In this document: in pieces, positions 45,997 to 57,952 of the stretch
Numbering within the stretch: position 1 is the stretch's first letter
Layout: every line of letters starts with the position of its first letter
DNA from: Nepenthes gracilis
Lineage: Eukaryota > Streptophyta > Magnoliopsida > Caryophyllales > Nepenthaceae
Reading direction: 5' to 3'
NCBI GenBank assembly: GCA_033239525.1
Contig: BSYO01000019.1
Span: 8,352,592-8,416,591 of the forward strand
DNA: 64,000 bases
Position numbers and translations under genes: made by a program
The notes under the pieces: generated by a model
Database searches by the model: none
What the model was told of the DNA's origin: nothing
Seen by the model: only the letters and a program-made list of their open reading frames with translations

Positions 45997-47549
45997 CATT
46001 GCCCGGAAAATTTGGACGAAGTTCGGTCTGAGTCATGTGGCTGTGAATCCAAGTGGTTTCTTCTTCTTTCGTTTCTCATCGTCTGTGAAGATGAACCTCT
46101 GCCTCCAAAAAGGACCTTGGACTTTGGCCGGGAGGCCTATCTCCCTCAAATTCTGGTCTCCTGGGTTCCCTTTGGTCAAAGAGAATTTCGACTCCTGGCT
46201 GATTTGGATTTCCTTGTTGAATGTCCCGGTGAAATTTTGGTCCCCCATTGGCCTCAGTTGGATTGCTAGTTCGATAGGTAAACCTCTCCTGCTGCATCCT
46301 CACACTGCAAAAATGGAGCACCTGTATTCTGCTCGAGTCTGTGTGGAAGTCAAGATTGGCTCTTCGTTGCCCTCAATTATCATATTGCGCTCTGGTCCTC
46401 TTGTAAAAACAGGGCTCTTGCCTGAGGCTGAGGTGCATGTGGTTTATCATGGGAATCTGATCAGATGCAGTAATTGCCATTCAATTGGCCATCGTTCGGC
46501 TCAATGCTGTTTGAATCCTCTACCTCAACCCTCGGACGGTAAAATGCCTTGCTCGATCTCTGATCCAGTTTACTCTGCTCCCCCCTCCTTGCCTGCCCCT
46601 GCTCCTCGTGTGTTAGATTCGAATAATCTTGAACAGCTGGATTGGTCTGATGTCGGGGAGTCAGAATTGCTCCACGAAAAGGATGATTTAGCAAGGTCTT
46701 CTTTGAATTCTGCTGTGCAGGTGGATGATTTAGAGCGGGACTCTAGTATTGGATGTGTTGCTTCCCCAGTGGAAGTTTCTAGTGTTTCCTCTTCCCCTAA
46801 TCACCTTGTTGTCATGAACCCGGGTTCTTTACTTCCCCCCCCTCCCAGCAAGGAGGCAATCAAGATTCTATCCAGGGGGTTGAGGGCGGGCTTCCTCTTT
46901 CTTTTGCTGAAGTGCTGAAGCGTGGCATCGGTACTTCTTCTGCTGTTTCTTCTCGGCCCCCACCAACTGTCCCCCCCGGTCCTTCTATTTTGGAGAATTC
47001 CACGTGTGAACAGCTTCCGCTTGTGGTTCCTGAATCAGATAGTAAGCAGATTGATCTTTCACCTCTAGCTCGTAGAGTCGCTGCTCGGATTAACTCCCTT
47101 CGTCGAGCTGTTGACAAATTTGCGCTCAATGATGAGGCTCTCCATGGCCGTGCATCCTTTCTGGCTGCCAACCTTTCTCCACGTACACTGGACCCATCCC
47201 TAAAGGTGATAAACTCCAAGATCAAAAAGTGTAGCTCCTGGCAATTATCCCACTACAATCCCCTTATGGTAAATGTAAAGGAGGTTGATAATTGCGTGCT
47301 CCGTAAGACTAGAGCATCTCATAAAGGCAATGGGTGATTTTGTGTTGACTCGTTTGGAGTTGTTAATTGGGAGACTTTGATCTATTTTGATCAGGTTTTC
47401 TTTCTTGGCTTTCATGATTTGTGTCATGGTCTTAAAGGATTCCCTTATTGCTATGTCTCTATTCTAAGTTGGCAAAATACTTGGAGTCGAACATAGTTGT
47501 TGTACTTTATTTTCTTTTTAATGCAATTTAATTACTTACCAAAAAAAAA
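45997..47549 (+). mobile_element. L1-type LINE, 5'-truncated and lacking ORF2
   Basis: A 15-bp perfect target-site duplication, GAGTTAGTATCAATC, is at 45982-45996 and 47550-47564. The insert ends in TTACTTACC plus nine A. It starts inside ORF1 and runs through ORF1 to a 3' UTR of about 210 bp, with no endonuclease or reverse transcriptase. Loss of the 5' end is normal for LINEs. Loss of ORF2 between ORF1 and the 3' end is not, and suggests that an already deleted transcript was copied in trans. Confidence 0.85.
46037..47337 (+). pseudogene. LINE ORF1 (DUF4283 plus CCHC knuckle), one frameshift
   Basis: The first frame (46037-46918) carries the DUF4283 pattern KGPWTLAGRPISLKFWSPGF, then WISLLNVPVKFWSPIGLSWI and ARVCVEV, then a zinc knuckle CSNCHSIGHRSAQC (C-x2-C-x4-H-x4-C, about 46468-46509). 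The last part continues in another frame (46912-47337) after a frameshift near 46900, ending at a TGA. ORF1 proteins of plant L1 LINEs bind the element RNA. The conserved region is already open from 45997, so the ATG at 46037 is probably not the original start; the 5' end is truncated. Confidence 0.8.
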
Positions 47550-49551
47550 GAGTTAGTATCAATCGTGTTTGTTTTGAAGATATGACAACACTATCTTTAC
47601 AGTGAGATGTTCATAATATTTATTGATCATAAGAGTCTTAAGTACTTATTTACTTAGAAAGATCTCAATGTGCACCAACAAAGGTGGATGAACCTATTGA
47701 AGGACTACAATTATGACATCTAGTTCAAGCTTAGGAAAGCTAATGCTATAGTAAATGCAATAAGATGGAGGTTGGCTAGTCTTGTTACTCACTTAATAAA
47801 GAGGGAGTAGTAAATGCTGGAGGAGGTTGAAGACTGTTAGTTGCAGCTTCACCAAAGGGACTCTCAGGCGATGGTGTCATTTCTTTAGGTGCAACCTGTG
47901 TTTATCTATCAGATCAAGGAGACTCATTGAGAGGACTCTCTACTCATGTCAATTAGCAAGGACTTAGCGAGTGAGTCCTTGGCATGGTTTTATCACCACA
48001 ATGATAGTATTTTGAGATACCACGATCGATTGTGTGTGTCAGACATCAAAGACTTGCAAAGTGATTCTCGAGGAGGCTCATCGTTCTCAGTATACAATCC
48101 ACCCAAAGAGCACAAAGATGTATCAATACCTAAAAAATATATTATATTAGACTAGACTCAAGAAAGACAATGTAGACTTCACATCAAAATGTCTAATCTA
48201 TCAACAAGTCAAGGCAAAGCATCAACGGTCAGCAAGGAAGTTTCAGTCCATGTCTATCCTGAGCTAGAACTAGAAGCACATTGTTATAGATTTCGTCTCA
48301 AGGCTTCCAAGGATAGCATGAGGGCACAACTCATTATGGTTGATCATCGACTAACTAACCAAGTAGATACATTTCCTTGCCCTAGGGTCACATTTTCATT
48401 GAACCAACTTGAGAGATTATATATTAAGGAGGTCTTGAGGTTGTATGGTATACCAGTCACTATTCTGTCAGATAGATACCAAAGGTTTGTGTTAAGGTTC
48501 TTGAAGAGTCTTCATCGGAAGCTAGGGACACAAGTTAGATTTATCACAACCTTCCACCCTCATATAAATGGAAAAGTTGAGAAAACTATTCAGATGTTAG
48601 AGGATATGCTGCAATTCTTTATTCTAGACTTTTAGTCGACTTGGGTTCTTATCTACCAATAGCTGAATTTGCTATCACAAATGGAGCATTGAGATGCCAC
48701 CATATGAAGCACTCTATAGGAGAAATTGTAGATCACATGTCAGTTAAGAGGACGTTGGAGACTAGGGGGAACCATGGGACCTAACATAGTTTGTAAAACT
48801 ATTGATAAAATCAATTTGATCAGATATTACTTTCAGGTGGTCCAATATAGAGAAAAAGCTGCCCAAAACCAGAGGCATTGTGACTTACAATTTGACATTG
48901 GTTACACAGTATTCCTGAAGATTTCATCACGAAAGAGCAAAGTGTGCTTTAGATTGAAGAGGAAGTTTTGACTGTACTTTATAGGAACATTCAAAGTCCT
49001 AAAGTGTATGGCCAATGTAGCTTATAGATTGGCATACAAGCATTGTTAGCAGTCCACAACTTATTCTACATCTCCATACTTTGAAAATACATCCATGACT
49101 CGATGAATGTGATCGACTATGATCCACTTCATGTTCGTAAGGACTGATTATTTAAGGAGTAGCTAGCATGGATTCTCGACCGTCCAGAAAGAATCCTACA
49201 TAGCAAGTCCATTCCAATGGTTAAGATTCTTTAGTGGCTGCTGTTAATAATGGGACTTCAACCTTTTGTTGGTTGCAAAGAAAAGTATTTTTTTTTACTA
49301 CAAACGTGCTACCAGTGCAATTGGTGTTTCGACATCTACACCTTTTGTACTTTTCTGGTGTCACTCTTAACTAAATTTTGTTCCTGCACAAGTGGAGGAG
49401 AGAGAGAGCTATTAGGCCATTTTGGGTTGGCAAATTCCATGTATGGTAAGTCAATTGAATAGCAATTGGAGAGAGGGCTGATTACGAATCTCCTTCTTTG
49501 GTAGTGGTGGATCAGAAAGGTTACCATGGTACAATATCAGATGTTATCTAG

Positions 49552-49941
49552 ATGTTTGTGGATGCAAAGGCTACCCAACCATACATTACTTCATTATCCC
49601 CTGAAAGAATGCAGGCAGTGTATGGTCTTCTGGATAACTATTTGAAAGTTGAGACTGAATCACCAAATTGTCGATTTATTCAGCTGGGTAGCTTAACGGA
49701 AGGCCTTCACATAGTTGATGAAATTGTCCCAATAGAGAGCAATCATGGAGAACCAGAATTCTCCACTTGCCCTGCGAAGCCTTCTGACAGCAGGAAAAGC
49801 AGTACTCATCCCTATCTAGCTCAGGAGATGGCTGATCAGGTTGCAGCTCCTCAGTCCAAGCAAGCAAGATCATTGAAGCAATCAACGTCTCAAAAACAAC
49901 GGAACTCCACTCTTAAAAAACCTAAGGGTTCTAAAGTTTAA
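49552..49941 (+). CDS. Unassigned open frame, possibly the end of another LINE ORF1
   Basis: 129 codons ending QKQRNSTLKKPKGSKV. The C-terminus is basic and Ser/Gln-rich, as in LINE ORF1 tails, but no DUF4283 or zinc knuckle is present. It lies upstream of a 3' end (50312-50340) that shares TTACTTACCAAAAAAAA with the LINE at 47549. It is not convincingly a gene. Confidence 0.25.
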   Translation: MFVDAKATQPYITSLSPERMQAVYGLLDNYLKVETESPNCRFIQLGSLTEGLHIVDEIVPIESNHGEPEFSTCPAKPSDSRKSSTHPYLAQEMADQVAAPQSKQARSLKQSTSQKQRNSTLKKPKGSKV

Positions 49942-50340
49942 TGTGCTCGACGGAGTATTGTTAGCTGAGAGGGCTTCCGGTTATATTTTGGTTTTTAACA
50001 ACTCGGCGTCCAGAGATGAGAACTAGGTGGTCGCCCAGATTACAGATGCCGTCTGACACAAGTCGAAACTTTCAGCTACCAAGGACTTTAGGTATATTGC
50101 TCTTCGCTAGTACCAGGTTCACCCAAGATATAGACGGTCATTATGATTTCGGCTTGAAGCCTTTTGCTAGTATGATGCTATGTTATGATTGTTTTTTAGC
50201 CGGTATGGGTGCTTTTGGCCGGTATGACATTTTTACCTGCTTGGTTTTGTTGTTGGTATTAAGCTATTGCCGGTATGGTGCATTTAGCTAGTTTGGTGTT
50301 ATAACCCGATTTACTTACCAAAAAAAAAAAATATTGCATA
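49942..50340 (+). mobile_element. Probable LINE 3' end with poly(A)
   Basis: GATTTACTTACC plus an A run ends at 50340, the same terminus as the LINE at 45997-47549. The upstream 200 bp includes several CCGGTATG-type words. No target-site duplication was found, so the left limit is unknown. Confidence 0.4.
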
Positions 50341-50870
50341 CCGGTCGGAATGCCTTATTCCTATCTAGATTGCCGGTTTGTGTCATTTTGTCGGAATGAG
50401 CATTTTTGGACAGTCGTCTATTTTTGCCCGGTATGGTGTTTTTTCTGCCCGGTATGGTATTTTTTCCGGTATAGGTATTTTGCCGGTTTGGTACAAAATG
50501 CCCGGTATGGTGTATTTTCCGGTGTGGAGTGTTTGCTACAATTTAATTTGCCAGTATGTGTAACATGTCGGTATGACGCTATTGGACGGTAAGAAAAAAA
50601 AATGGTGGGGCAGTTTGTGCTTTTTGTCCGTTACGGTGTTTTTTACCGATATGGGTATATTGTCGGTTGGTGTAGAAAGGCGGCTTGGTGTTTTTGCCGG
50701 GGTGAAAATTTTGCCGCAATATTGTTTTTTGTTGGTATTATGTATCTTGCCAGTATAGCGCAGGGTGCCAGTATAATAAAAAAAATTAAAAATTGTGGGC
50801 AGTTTGTGCATTTTGCCCGGTATGGTGTGGTATGGATATTTTGCCGGTTTGAATTTTGTCCCAATGTTTA
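50190..50870. repeat. Degenerate CCGGTATGG-based repeat tract
   Basis: Words of the type (G)CCGGTATGGTGTTTTT or GCCGGTTTGG recur about 20-25 times at irregular spacing (roughly 18-45 bp) on both sides of the poly(A) at 50340. Because the tract continues beyond the A run, two tandem LINE 3' regions, or an insertion into a related repeat, are both possible. Confidence 0.6.
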
Positions 50871-51003
50871 AGCGCCGACCTAACAAAACTTGGACAATGA
50901 AACTTGCAGAACGAGCTGCTGCTCCCCACTTATACACACCCAAGCTGATTATAATCCATTCATTAGTACTAATATAACCGAATCATGCAGATAAAAATCT
51001 ATG

Positions 51004-51008
<5 letters not shown>

Positions 51009-51055
<47 letters not shown>
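51009..51055. repeat. (AT)n microsatellite
   Basis: A perfect AT run of about 47 bp, lying 68 bp left of the copia element at 51123. Confidence 0.9.
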
Positions 51056-51058
<3 letters not shown>

Positions 51059-51122
51059 AATAACAGAAAAAATAGCCATAGCTATTGTCCGAAACCATTT
51101 TACCACAGCGGACAGTAGTCAT

Positions 51123-51612
51123 TATAGGCTTCAGCCCAAATTAACGAGTCCGGCCCGTTAGCCGAGCCGAGCCGAGCGAGAGCCGAGCGAGCCAAACGGC
51201 TTAATCGAGCCGGATTTGAACCGAATTCGAGCCGCAGACTGGTTTCGTTCTCTTCGTCTTCCTCGATCGATTTGTAACCATTTGCCGTTTTATTCAATTA
51301 ATTGTTGAAGTATTAGTGGTCCATTTAGTGATGATAACTCTCATATTAACTCAATTATCAATTCTTGGCCGGTTTGAGTACGAAACGCTCGTTTGAGGTG
51401 AATGACGGTTTCGCCTATAAATTGAGCCTTCTGACTTTGTCCCTGACACCCAACTCAAGTATTACACCATCTAAAGGAGTGAAGGAGTGTCCAGAAGCTC
51501 GAAGCTAGTCTGAATCTCACGTTCAAAAACAGAGCACGCAAATGGCGGGAGGTATAAAAATCGATTTTATATTCCGCTTTAGTGGTTGTTTTAGCCACAT
51601 TAATGTCTAACA
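51123..51612 (+). repeat. 5' LTR of the copia element
   Basis: 490 bp. The left part has GAGCC/GAGCGAG repeats, and GCCTATAAATTGAGC (about 51413-51427) is a likely TATA box. The primer site follows two bases after the LTR end. Confidence 0.9.
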
Positions 51613-52809
51613 TTTGGTATCAGAGCCGGGCATCAACTCTGCCTTTGTTGTTATGTGTTTTTTCAATTTTTTCCCGAAATTGAAAAAACCTAAAGTCCTC
51701 ATTTTTTAAAAGATTCGGTTCAAACGAGCATTGAAAATCGATGAAAAATTTAATTTTTGAAATTTTCATATATTTTTTATCATTATGGTGTTCGTATGGT
51801 GCTATTTGAATCGGGTCTATTATTCGGGTCGAGTCCGTCGTTGTCGAGTTTGGGCGAAACCGACGAAGGTAGACGACGACTTGAACAGCGTCGTTTTCTG
51901 TTTCTGCAGTAATAAACGTTGTCATTTTTTGCTTCGATTTTGAGTTTCTGATCGACGTCGTTTCGTAAAAACGTATTCGGTTATAAAACGACGTCGTTCT
52001 GCTACAGTGTTTTTAATAAAAAATATATATATATTATATCGGTTATGGGCCGATTACGTTCTCGGCCCAAAACCGTTTCGAGCGCGGCCCAAGGTTTCAG
52101 GCCCATTACGGTAGCAATGCGCGAAATTAAAATTCGAACGCCGCGGGAGAGTTTCGAACGCGGGTCGTTTGGGAAAAATGGCGGCGTTTCACCACTGCGC
52201 TGCTGAGCGCCTTGCATTATTTTTCGCATTTAAATTTGTTATATACGTTTACACTGTATATATATATATTATATATACGTATATATTTATATATATATAA
52301 TTATATTATTATATATAAAGAATAAAATATAATATCCAGAATATAATTATATATATATATATATAAATATCTAGTGATTAAAATAATTTAATTAATTGGG
52401 GATTAGTCATAGCACCCTTAATTAATAAAATTATTTTTTTATTATCACGTGTGGTATAAAGACATAAATTATGGATAATTATTTTGATATAATAAAATTT
52501 ATCCCACAGAAAATTTTATTATATTAAATTAATTAATCAGGATGAAATGTCAAATTATTTTTCTTAATTTACCCACAGGGATTAAGAATGAAATATAATT
52601 TGATAGTTTTATCATAAAATTGAATATGGATCTACTAGAATTAAAATTTAGCCCATTGGTATTTTTTTTTGTCTATTGATTCATGATGTATATTTTACAT
52701 TGGTAAAACATAATTCTATAATTTGTTAGCCTCATTTGTTGGATGTTAAGTATGTATTTATTTTTATACAGTTATTTAATCAGTAAATCTTTCCGATATT
52801 AGATGTAAA

Positions 52810-55800
52810 ATTTTCGAACTTAAGGGTGACAACTATAAAGTATGGAAGGAGAGAATTCTTCTTCACTTAGGGTGGCTGGATATCGATTATGCTATTCGGA
52901 AAGACGAACCACCTGCTCTTACCCTTACCAACACTCCGGACGAGGTAACTCTTTATGAATGCTAGGAGTGATCTAATCGCCTCAGTTTAATATTCATAAA
53001 GACAAAAATTTCTGCTGGTATTCGTGGTTCTGTCAACTAGCATACTAAAGTGTGGGATTTCCTGAAGGCTATGGATGAGCAATTTGTGACTTGAGATAAA
53101 GCACTTACTAACACCCTAATAATGAAGTTTTCATCTATTAGGTTCACCAGTGTTAAGGGTGTGCGTGAGCACATAATACAGATGATGGATATTGTAACTT
53201 AGTTGAAAAATCTAGATGTGAAAATGTCTGAACCTTTCATTGTACACTATATTTTGAATTCGCTTCCACCGTAATATGGGCCTTTTAAAATCTCTTATAA
53301 CACACATAAGGATAAATGGTCAATTAATGAACTCATAACCATATGTGTTCAAGAATAAGGAAGGCTCATGATGGAGTAAAGTGAGAGCGTCTATATGGTC
53401 AAGGATGGAAGGTTCAAGACGGTGGCCAAACCAAAGGAAAAAAGTAAAGTACCTCTCCAATCTGATATCAAGAAAGAGTCCAAGTGTTTCTTCTGTAAAA
53501 AAAATGGACACGTAAAGAAGGATTGTTTCAAGTATCAGAATTGGCTTGAAAAGAAAGGTAATCCATTCTCTTTTGTATGTTATGAATCTAATATGGTTAA
53601 TATTGCACATAACATATTGTAGATTGACTTTGGTTCTACAATTCATATTTCAAATTCCTTACAGGGCTTGCAAAACTGAAGGAAACCAGTGGGCAGTGAA
53701 TAATGCATCTTCTCCGGAAACAAGATACGTTCACATGTGGAAGCCATTGGCACATGCAGTTTAGTTTTGAGTAGTGATTTTGTTTTGACACTTGAAAAGA
53801 CCTTTTATATTCTAAATTTCTCTAGAAATTTGATTTCTGTTTTAAGACTTGTACCCTATGAATATTCCATAACATTTCCAGACTCATTCTTCAGTTTATA
53901 TTATAAGTCTAATATTATTAAAAATGGTACACTGTCTGATGGTCTTTATTGTTTAAATTTATAAAATAATACCTCTTTTAATACTGTACATGCTAATATT
54001 GGAATTAAATGATGTGTTATGAATGAATGTTTCTCTATGTTGTGGCATACGCGATTAGGCTATATCTCCATTGATAGAATCAAAAGATTGGTAAATGATG
54101 GAGTACTTAGTACTCTAAATTTTACTGACTTTGAGACTTGTGTGAACTACATTAAAGGAAAGCAGACCAACAAGACTAAGAAAAATGTCAAGAGGAGTTC
54201 GAACATATTAGAGATCATACATACTGATATTTATAGTCCTGATATTGACTCATATGGACCAAAATATTTTATCACCTTTATTCATGATTTCTCATAATAT
54301 ATGTATCTCTACTTGCTTCATAATAAGAATGAAACCTTAGATGCTTTTAAATTGTTTAAAGTAGAAATAGAGAAATAATCTGAAAAAAATATTAAAATTA
54401 TGAAATCAGATAGAGGTGGAGAGTATTATGGTAGATATACTGAATATGGATAAATGTCTGGTCCATTTGTAAGGTTTCTTTAAGAACATGGGATTGTTGC
54501 CCAATATACTATGTCTGGTTCTCCGGACCAAAATGGTGTAGTAGAAAGAAAAAAATAAACATTATTGGATATGGCGAGGAGTATGCTTAGTAACTCTAAA
54601 CTTTCAAAATCTTTGTGGAGTGAAGCTCTTAAAACGATGGTGTATATATTAAATCGAGTCCCAACAAAAACTGTTCCAAAAACTCCTTTTGAGTTATAAA
54701 AAGGTTGAAAATCGAGTTTGTAACATGTATGTGTATAGGGATGCCCATCCGAAGTAAGAGTTTATAACCCATAAGAGAAGAAGTTGGATCCAAGGACTAT
54801 TAGTGAGCATTTCATTGGATATGCTGAACGGTCCAAGGGATACAGATTTTACTGTCCATCTCATACTACTAGGATTGTGAAATCAAGAAATGTAAATTTT
54901 TTTGAGAATGACTTAATGAGTGAAAAAAATGATCAAGAACTGATCATTTAGTTTCTCAACCTTCCACTTCAGATGATAGGTTGATTGTTGTACACAACAC
55001 CCATCAAGATCAATCTGGTGTTGAACAATCAATCAATGTCATTCCATAAAATGCTGATCTCATTTCAATTGACCATGAAATTCAGGATTTGTCTGAAATA
55101 GTTGTACAACATACTTCTATTGAGGATGATGATATAACATTAAGAAGGTCTTCTAGAATGAGAAAGTCAATAATCCCTAGTGATTGTGTTAGATATCTGA
55201 AAGAGTCTAACTATAATGTGGGAGTTAAAAATGATCTTGAAACTTTTTCACAAGTTATGAATTGTAATGAATCACAATTATGGTACAATCCATGAAATAA
55301 GAGATGAGTTCTATGAGTAGCAATGGAGTCTGGGATCTTGTTGAATTATCTAAATGGGTGAAAGTCATAGGGTATAAATTGGTCTTTAAAATAAAGAAAG
55401 ACTCATTGGGCAATATCGAAAGATATAAGGCAAGACTCGTTGTTAAGGAATATACTCAAAATGAAGGAATTGATTACAAGGAGATTTTTTTTTCTGTATC
55501 TAAAAAGGACTCTCTTCGCATAATTTTAACATTGGTTGCTCATTTTTATACGAAATTACAATAAATAGATGTAAAAATAACATTTTTAAATGGTGATTCA
55601 GAGGAAAAGATTTATATGAAACAACCAGAAGGATTCTCCTCTAGTGATGGTGAGCAATTGGTAAGTAAATTAAAAAAGTCCATATATGGATTGAAATAAG
55701 TATCCCGTCAATGATATTTAAAATTTGATAAAATTATCGCTTCATTTGATTTTAAAGAGAATATTTTGGATCAATATATATACCAAAAGGTCAGTGAGAG

Positions 55801-56805
55801 TAATACTTATTTTCTTATCTTATATGTGGATGATATTTTACTTACATTCAATGATAAAGGGTTATTGTATGAGGTAAAATAATTTCTCTCAGAAAAATTT
55901 AAAATGAAGGATATGGGTGATGCATCTTATGTCATTGGCATAAAGATACATCGAGACAAACCGCGCTGTTGTTCGGGTTTGTCTCAAGAAACCTATATCA
56001 ATAAAGTTTTACAGAGATTTCGGATGAAAGATTGTTCACCAAGTGTAACACCCATTGTGAATGGTGATAAGCTCAATTTGAGCCAATACTTGAAAAATGA
56101 TTTGGAACGGAAACAGATCAAGAACATTCCGTATGTTTCCATTGTTGGAAGTTTAATGTATGCTCAGGTATGTACAAAACTTGACATAGTATTTGCAGTT
56201 GGAATGTTTGGAAGATTTCAGAGTAATTTAGGAATCGAACACTGAAAAGCTGCCAAGAAAGTCATGAGGTATCTTCAATATACTAAAGACTACATGCTCA
56301 CATATGGATGGATCAATAATTTGAAAGTTTTGGGGTACTCCGATTCAGACTTTGCTGGATGCGTTGATTCACGTAAATCAACATCCGGTTACATATTTTT
56401 GTTTGCCGGTGGAGCTGTGTATCCTGGCGGAGTGTAAAGCAAACTTTGATTGCTACTTCCATTATAGAGGTCGAGTTCGTTGCTTGTTTCGAAGCTACAA
56501 AGTATGGTGTATGGATGAGGAATTTCATGTCTAGGCTTAGAGTGGTTGATTCCATCTCAAGGCCATTAAAGATATTTTACGATAATTCAGCTGCTATTTT
56601 CCTGGCTAAAAATAACAAAAGTAGCAATCGAAATAAACACATCGACATTCAGTTTTTAGCCATAAATAAGCACATTAAAGGAAAGGAAATTGCTATTAAG
56701 CATATCAACACTGAATTGATAATCGCTGATCCTTTAACAAAAGGCATGCTACCATTAAGGTTCAAGGATCTTGTAACTGAAATGGGATTGAGTTCCATTT
56801 TGTAA
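52810..56805 (+). pseudogene. Copia gag-pol with many stop codons
   Basis: Gag: FELKGDNYKVWKERILLHLG (about 52815-52874), zinc knuckle CFFCKKNGHVKKDC (53486-53527). Protease and pre-integrase: IDFGSTIHIS (D-F-G-S for D-S/T-G-S, about 53622), LWHTRLGYISIDRIKRLVND (54038-54097). Integrase: KSDRGGEYYG (about 54403-54432). RT: WVKVIGYKLVFKIK (about 55355-55396), ILYVDDILLTF (about 55816-55850, YVDD box present). RNase H: SRNKHIDIQF.A (about 56623) and ADPLTKGMLPLRF (56726-56764). Stops are numerous; several replace expected Gln or Trp codons (TAG/TAA/TGA). It cannot encode a complete polyprotein, although each domain is recognisable. Confidence 0.87.
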
Positions 56806-57103
56806 TTTTTATTGTATGGACAATAATGTTGTAAATTCCTATTTTATTATTGTGATATTTCTCAAAATTGTGTACACATTGATTGATTTGAGAATATCAT
56901 TAAATTGAACAAAAAATAAACATAGGGTTTATTCATAAAGTAAAGTTACCGGATGACTTGAGAAATATAATATATTGTAATACATGGAAGATATTACTAA
57001 TTATTAGAGGACTTATCGCCATGATTCGTATATTTGTTTCATAAGTTTGAGAATTGATGAGTTTGGTTATCACATCAAGTTAAATATGGATTAGGTGGGA
57101 GAA

Positions 57104-57593
57104 TATAGGCTTCAGCCCAAATTAACGAGTCCGACTCATTAGCCGAGCCAAGCCGAGCGAGAGCCGAGCGAGCCAAACAGCTTCATCGAGCCGGATCTGA
57201 GCCGAATTCGACCCGTAGACTGGTTTCGTTCTCTTCATCTTCCTCGATCGATTTGTAACCATTTGCCGTTTTACTCAGTTAATTGTTGAAGTATTAGTGG
57301 TCCATTTAGTGATGATAACTCTCCCATTAACTCAATTATCAATTCTTGGCCGGTTTGAGTACGAAACGCTCGTTTGAGGTGAATGATGGTTTCGCCTATA
57401 AATTGAGCTTTCTGGCTTTATCCCTGGCACCCAACTCAAGCATTACACCATCTAAAGGAGTGAATGAGTATCCATAAGCTCGAAACCGATCCGAATCTCA
57501 CGTTCGAAAACAGAGCACGCAAATGGCGGGAGGTATAAAAATCGATTCTATATTCCGCTTTAGTACTTGTTTTAGCCACATTAATGTCTAACA
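57104..57593 (+). repeat. 3' LTR of the copia element
   Basis: 490 bp, homologous throughout to 51123-51612. It follows the polypurine tract directly. Confidence 0.9.
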
Positions 57594-57715
57594 GCCATTT
57601 CTCCGTGCCTCCCTGTTCAGTAAACAGTGCTGAAGCTACAATACATAACAGTCATCTTATGCCATGTTCATCAACAAGCCGGTCACTAATTTAAGTGACA
57701 TTCATGAGCTCTTAG

Positions 57716-57925
57716 TGCATATTTGATTATGAAGAATATTAATTTATTTTTACCTTATTCTCAGCAGAATATTTATTTTATTATTTGGTTCCTTTTTTAT
57801 ACGAAATAAATATTTCTGAAGGAATATTTATTCCTCCAATTTGGAAAATAAAAAATACCAAATGTTCTTAGATATTTTTTATTCTCACCTTATTCATTAC
57901 ATGTAAGGAATAGTTATTCCCACAT
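57716..57925. repeat. MITE-like AT-rich sequence
   Basis: It has an inverted-repeat character: GAATATTAATTTATTTTTACC near the left and GGAATAGTTATTCCCAC near the right, with GAAGGAATATTTATTCCTCC in the middle. It shares words with 38570-38640. Termini are unresolved. Confidence 0.35.
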
Positions 57926-57952
57926 TATTATTATTGTTATTATTATTATTGA

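Larger units (their letters stand above)
45840..49240 (+). pseudogene. Ty3/gypsy pol relic (RNase H and integrase), interrupted by a LINE
   Basis: The left part reads GCVLI, stop, HSKVI and LKDYETH.LTHDIELVSI (about 45894-45996). After the LINE it continues VFVLKI, HYLYSEM, IDHKSLKYLFT and LLKDYNYDI (about 47565-47720). Then come the integrase zinc-finger region (EEAHRSQYTIHP, about 48072-48107; KCLIYQQVKAKHQR, about 48188-48230) and the core with YGIPVTILSDRYQRFV and TTFHPHINGKVEKTIQMLED (about 48445-48605), then GYTVFLKIS (about 48900). The layout matches chromovirus (Tekay/Del-like) pol. The integrase core is open (48189-48635), but stops lie elsewhere. RT and gag to the left are not recognisable. 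Confidence 0.78.
51123..57593 (+). mobile_element. Full-length Ty1/copia element
   Basis: Two 490-bp LTRs (51123-51612 and 57104-57593) align without length change and differ at roughly 30 positions by eye. Flanking 5-mers GTCAT (51118-51122) and GCCAT (57594-57598) match at 4 of 5. A perfect tRNA-Met primer site TGGTATCAGAGC is at 51615-51626. The polypurine tract AGGTGGGAGAA is at 57093-57103. LTRs begin TATAGG (normally TG) and end TCTAACA. Gag and pol are in copia order but carry many stops. Confidence 0.92.

Noticed and set aside
46033..47225. Minus-strand frames across the LINE ORF1
   Set aside because: The sense strand carries the DUF4283 and CCHC motifs. The antisense frames are shadows.
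50536..50943. 135-codon minus-strand frame
   Set aside because: It is produced by the degenerate CCGGTATGG repeat tract and has no recognisable domain.
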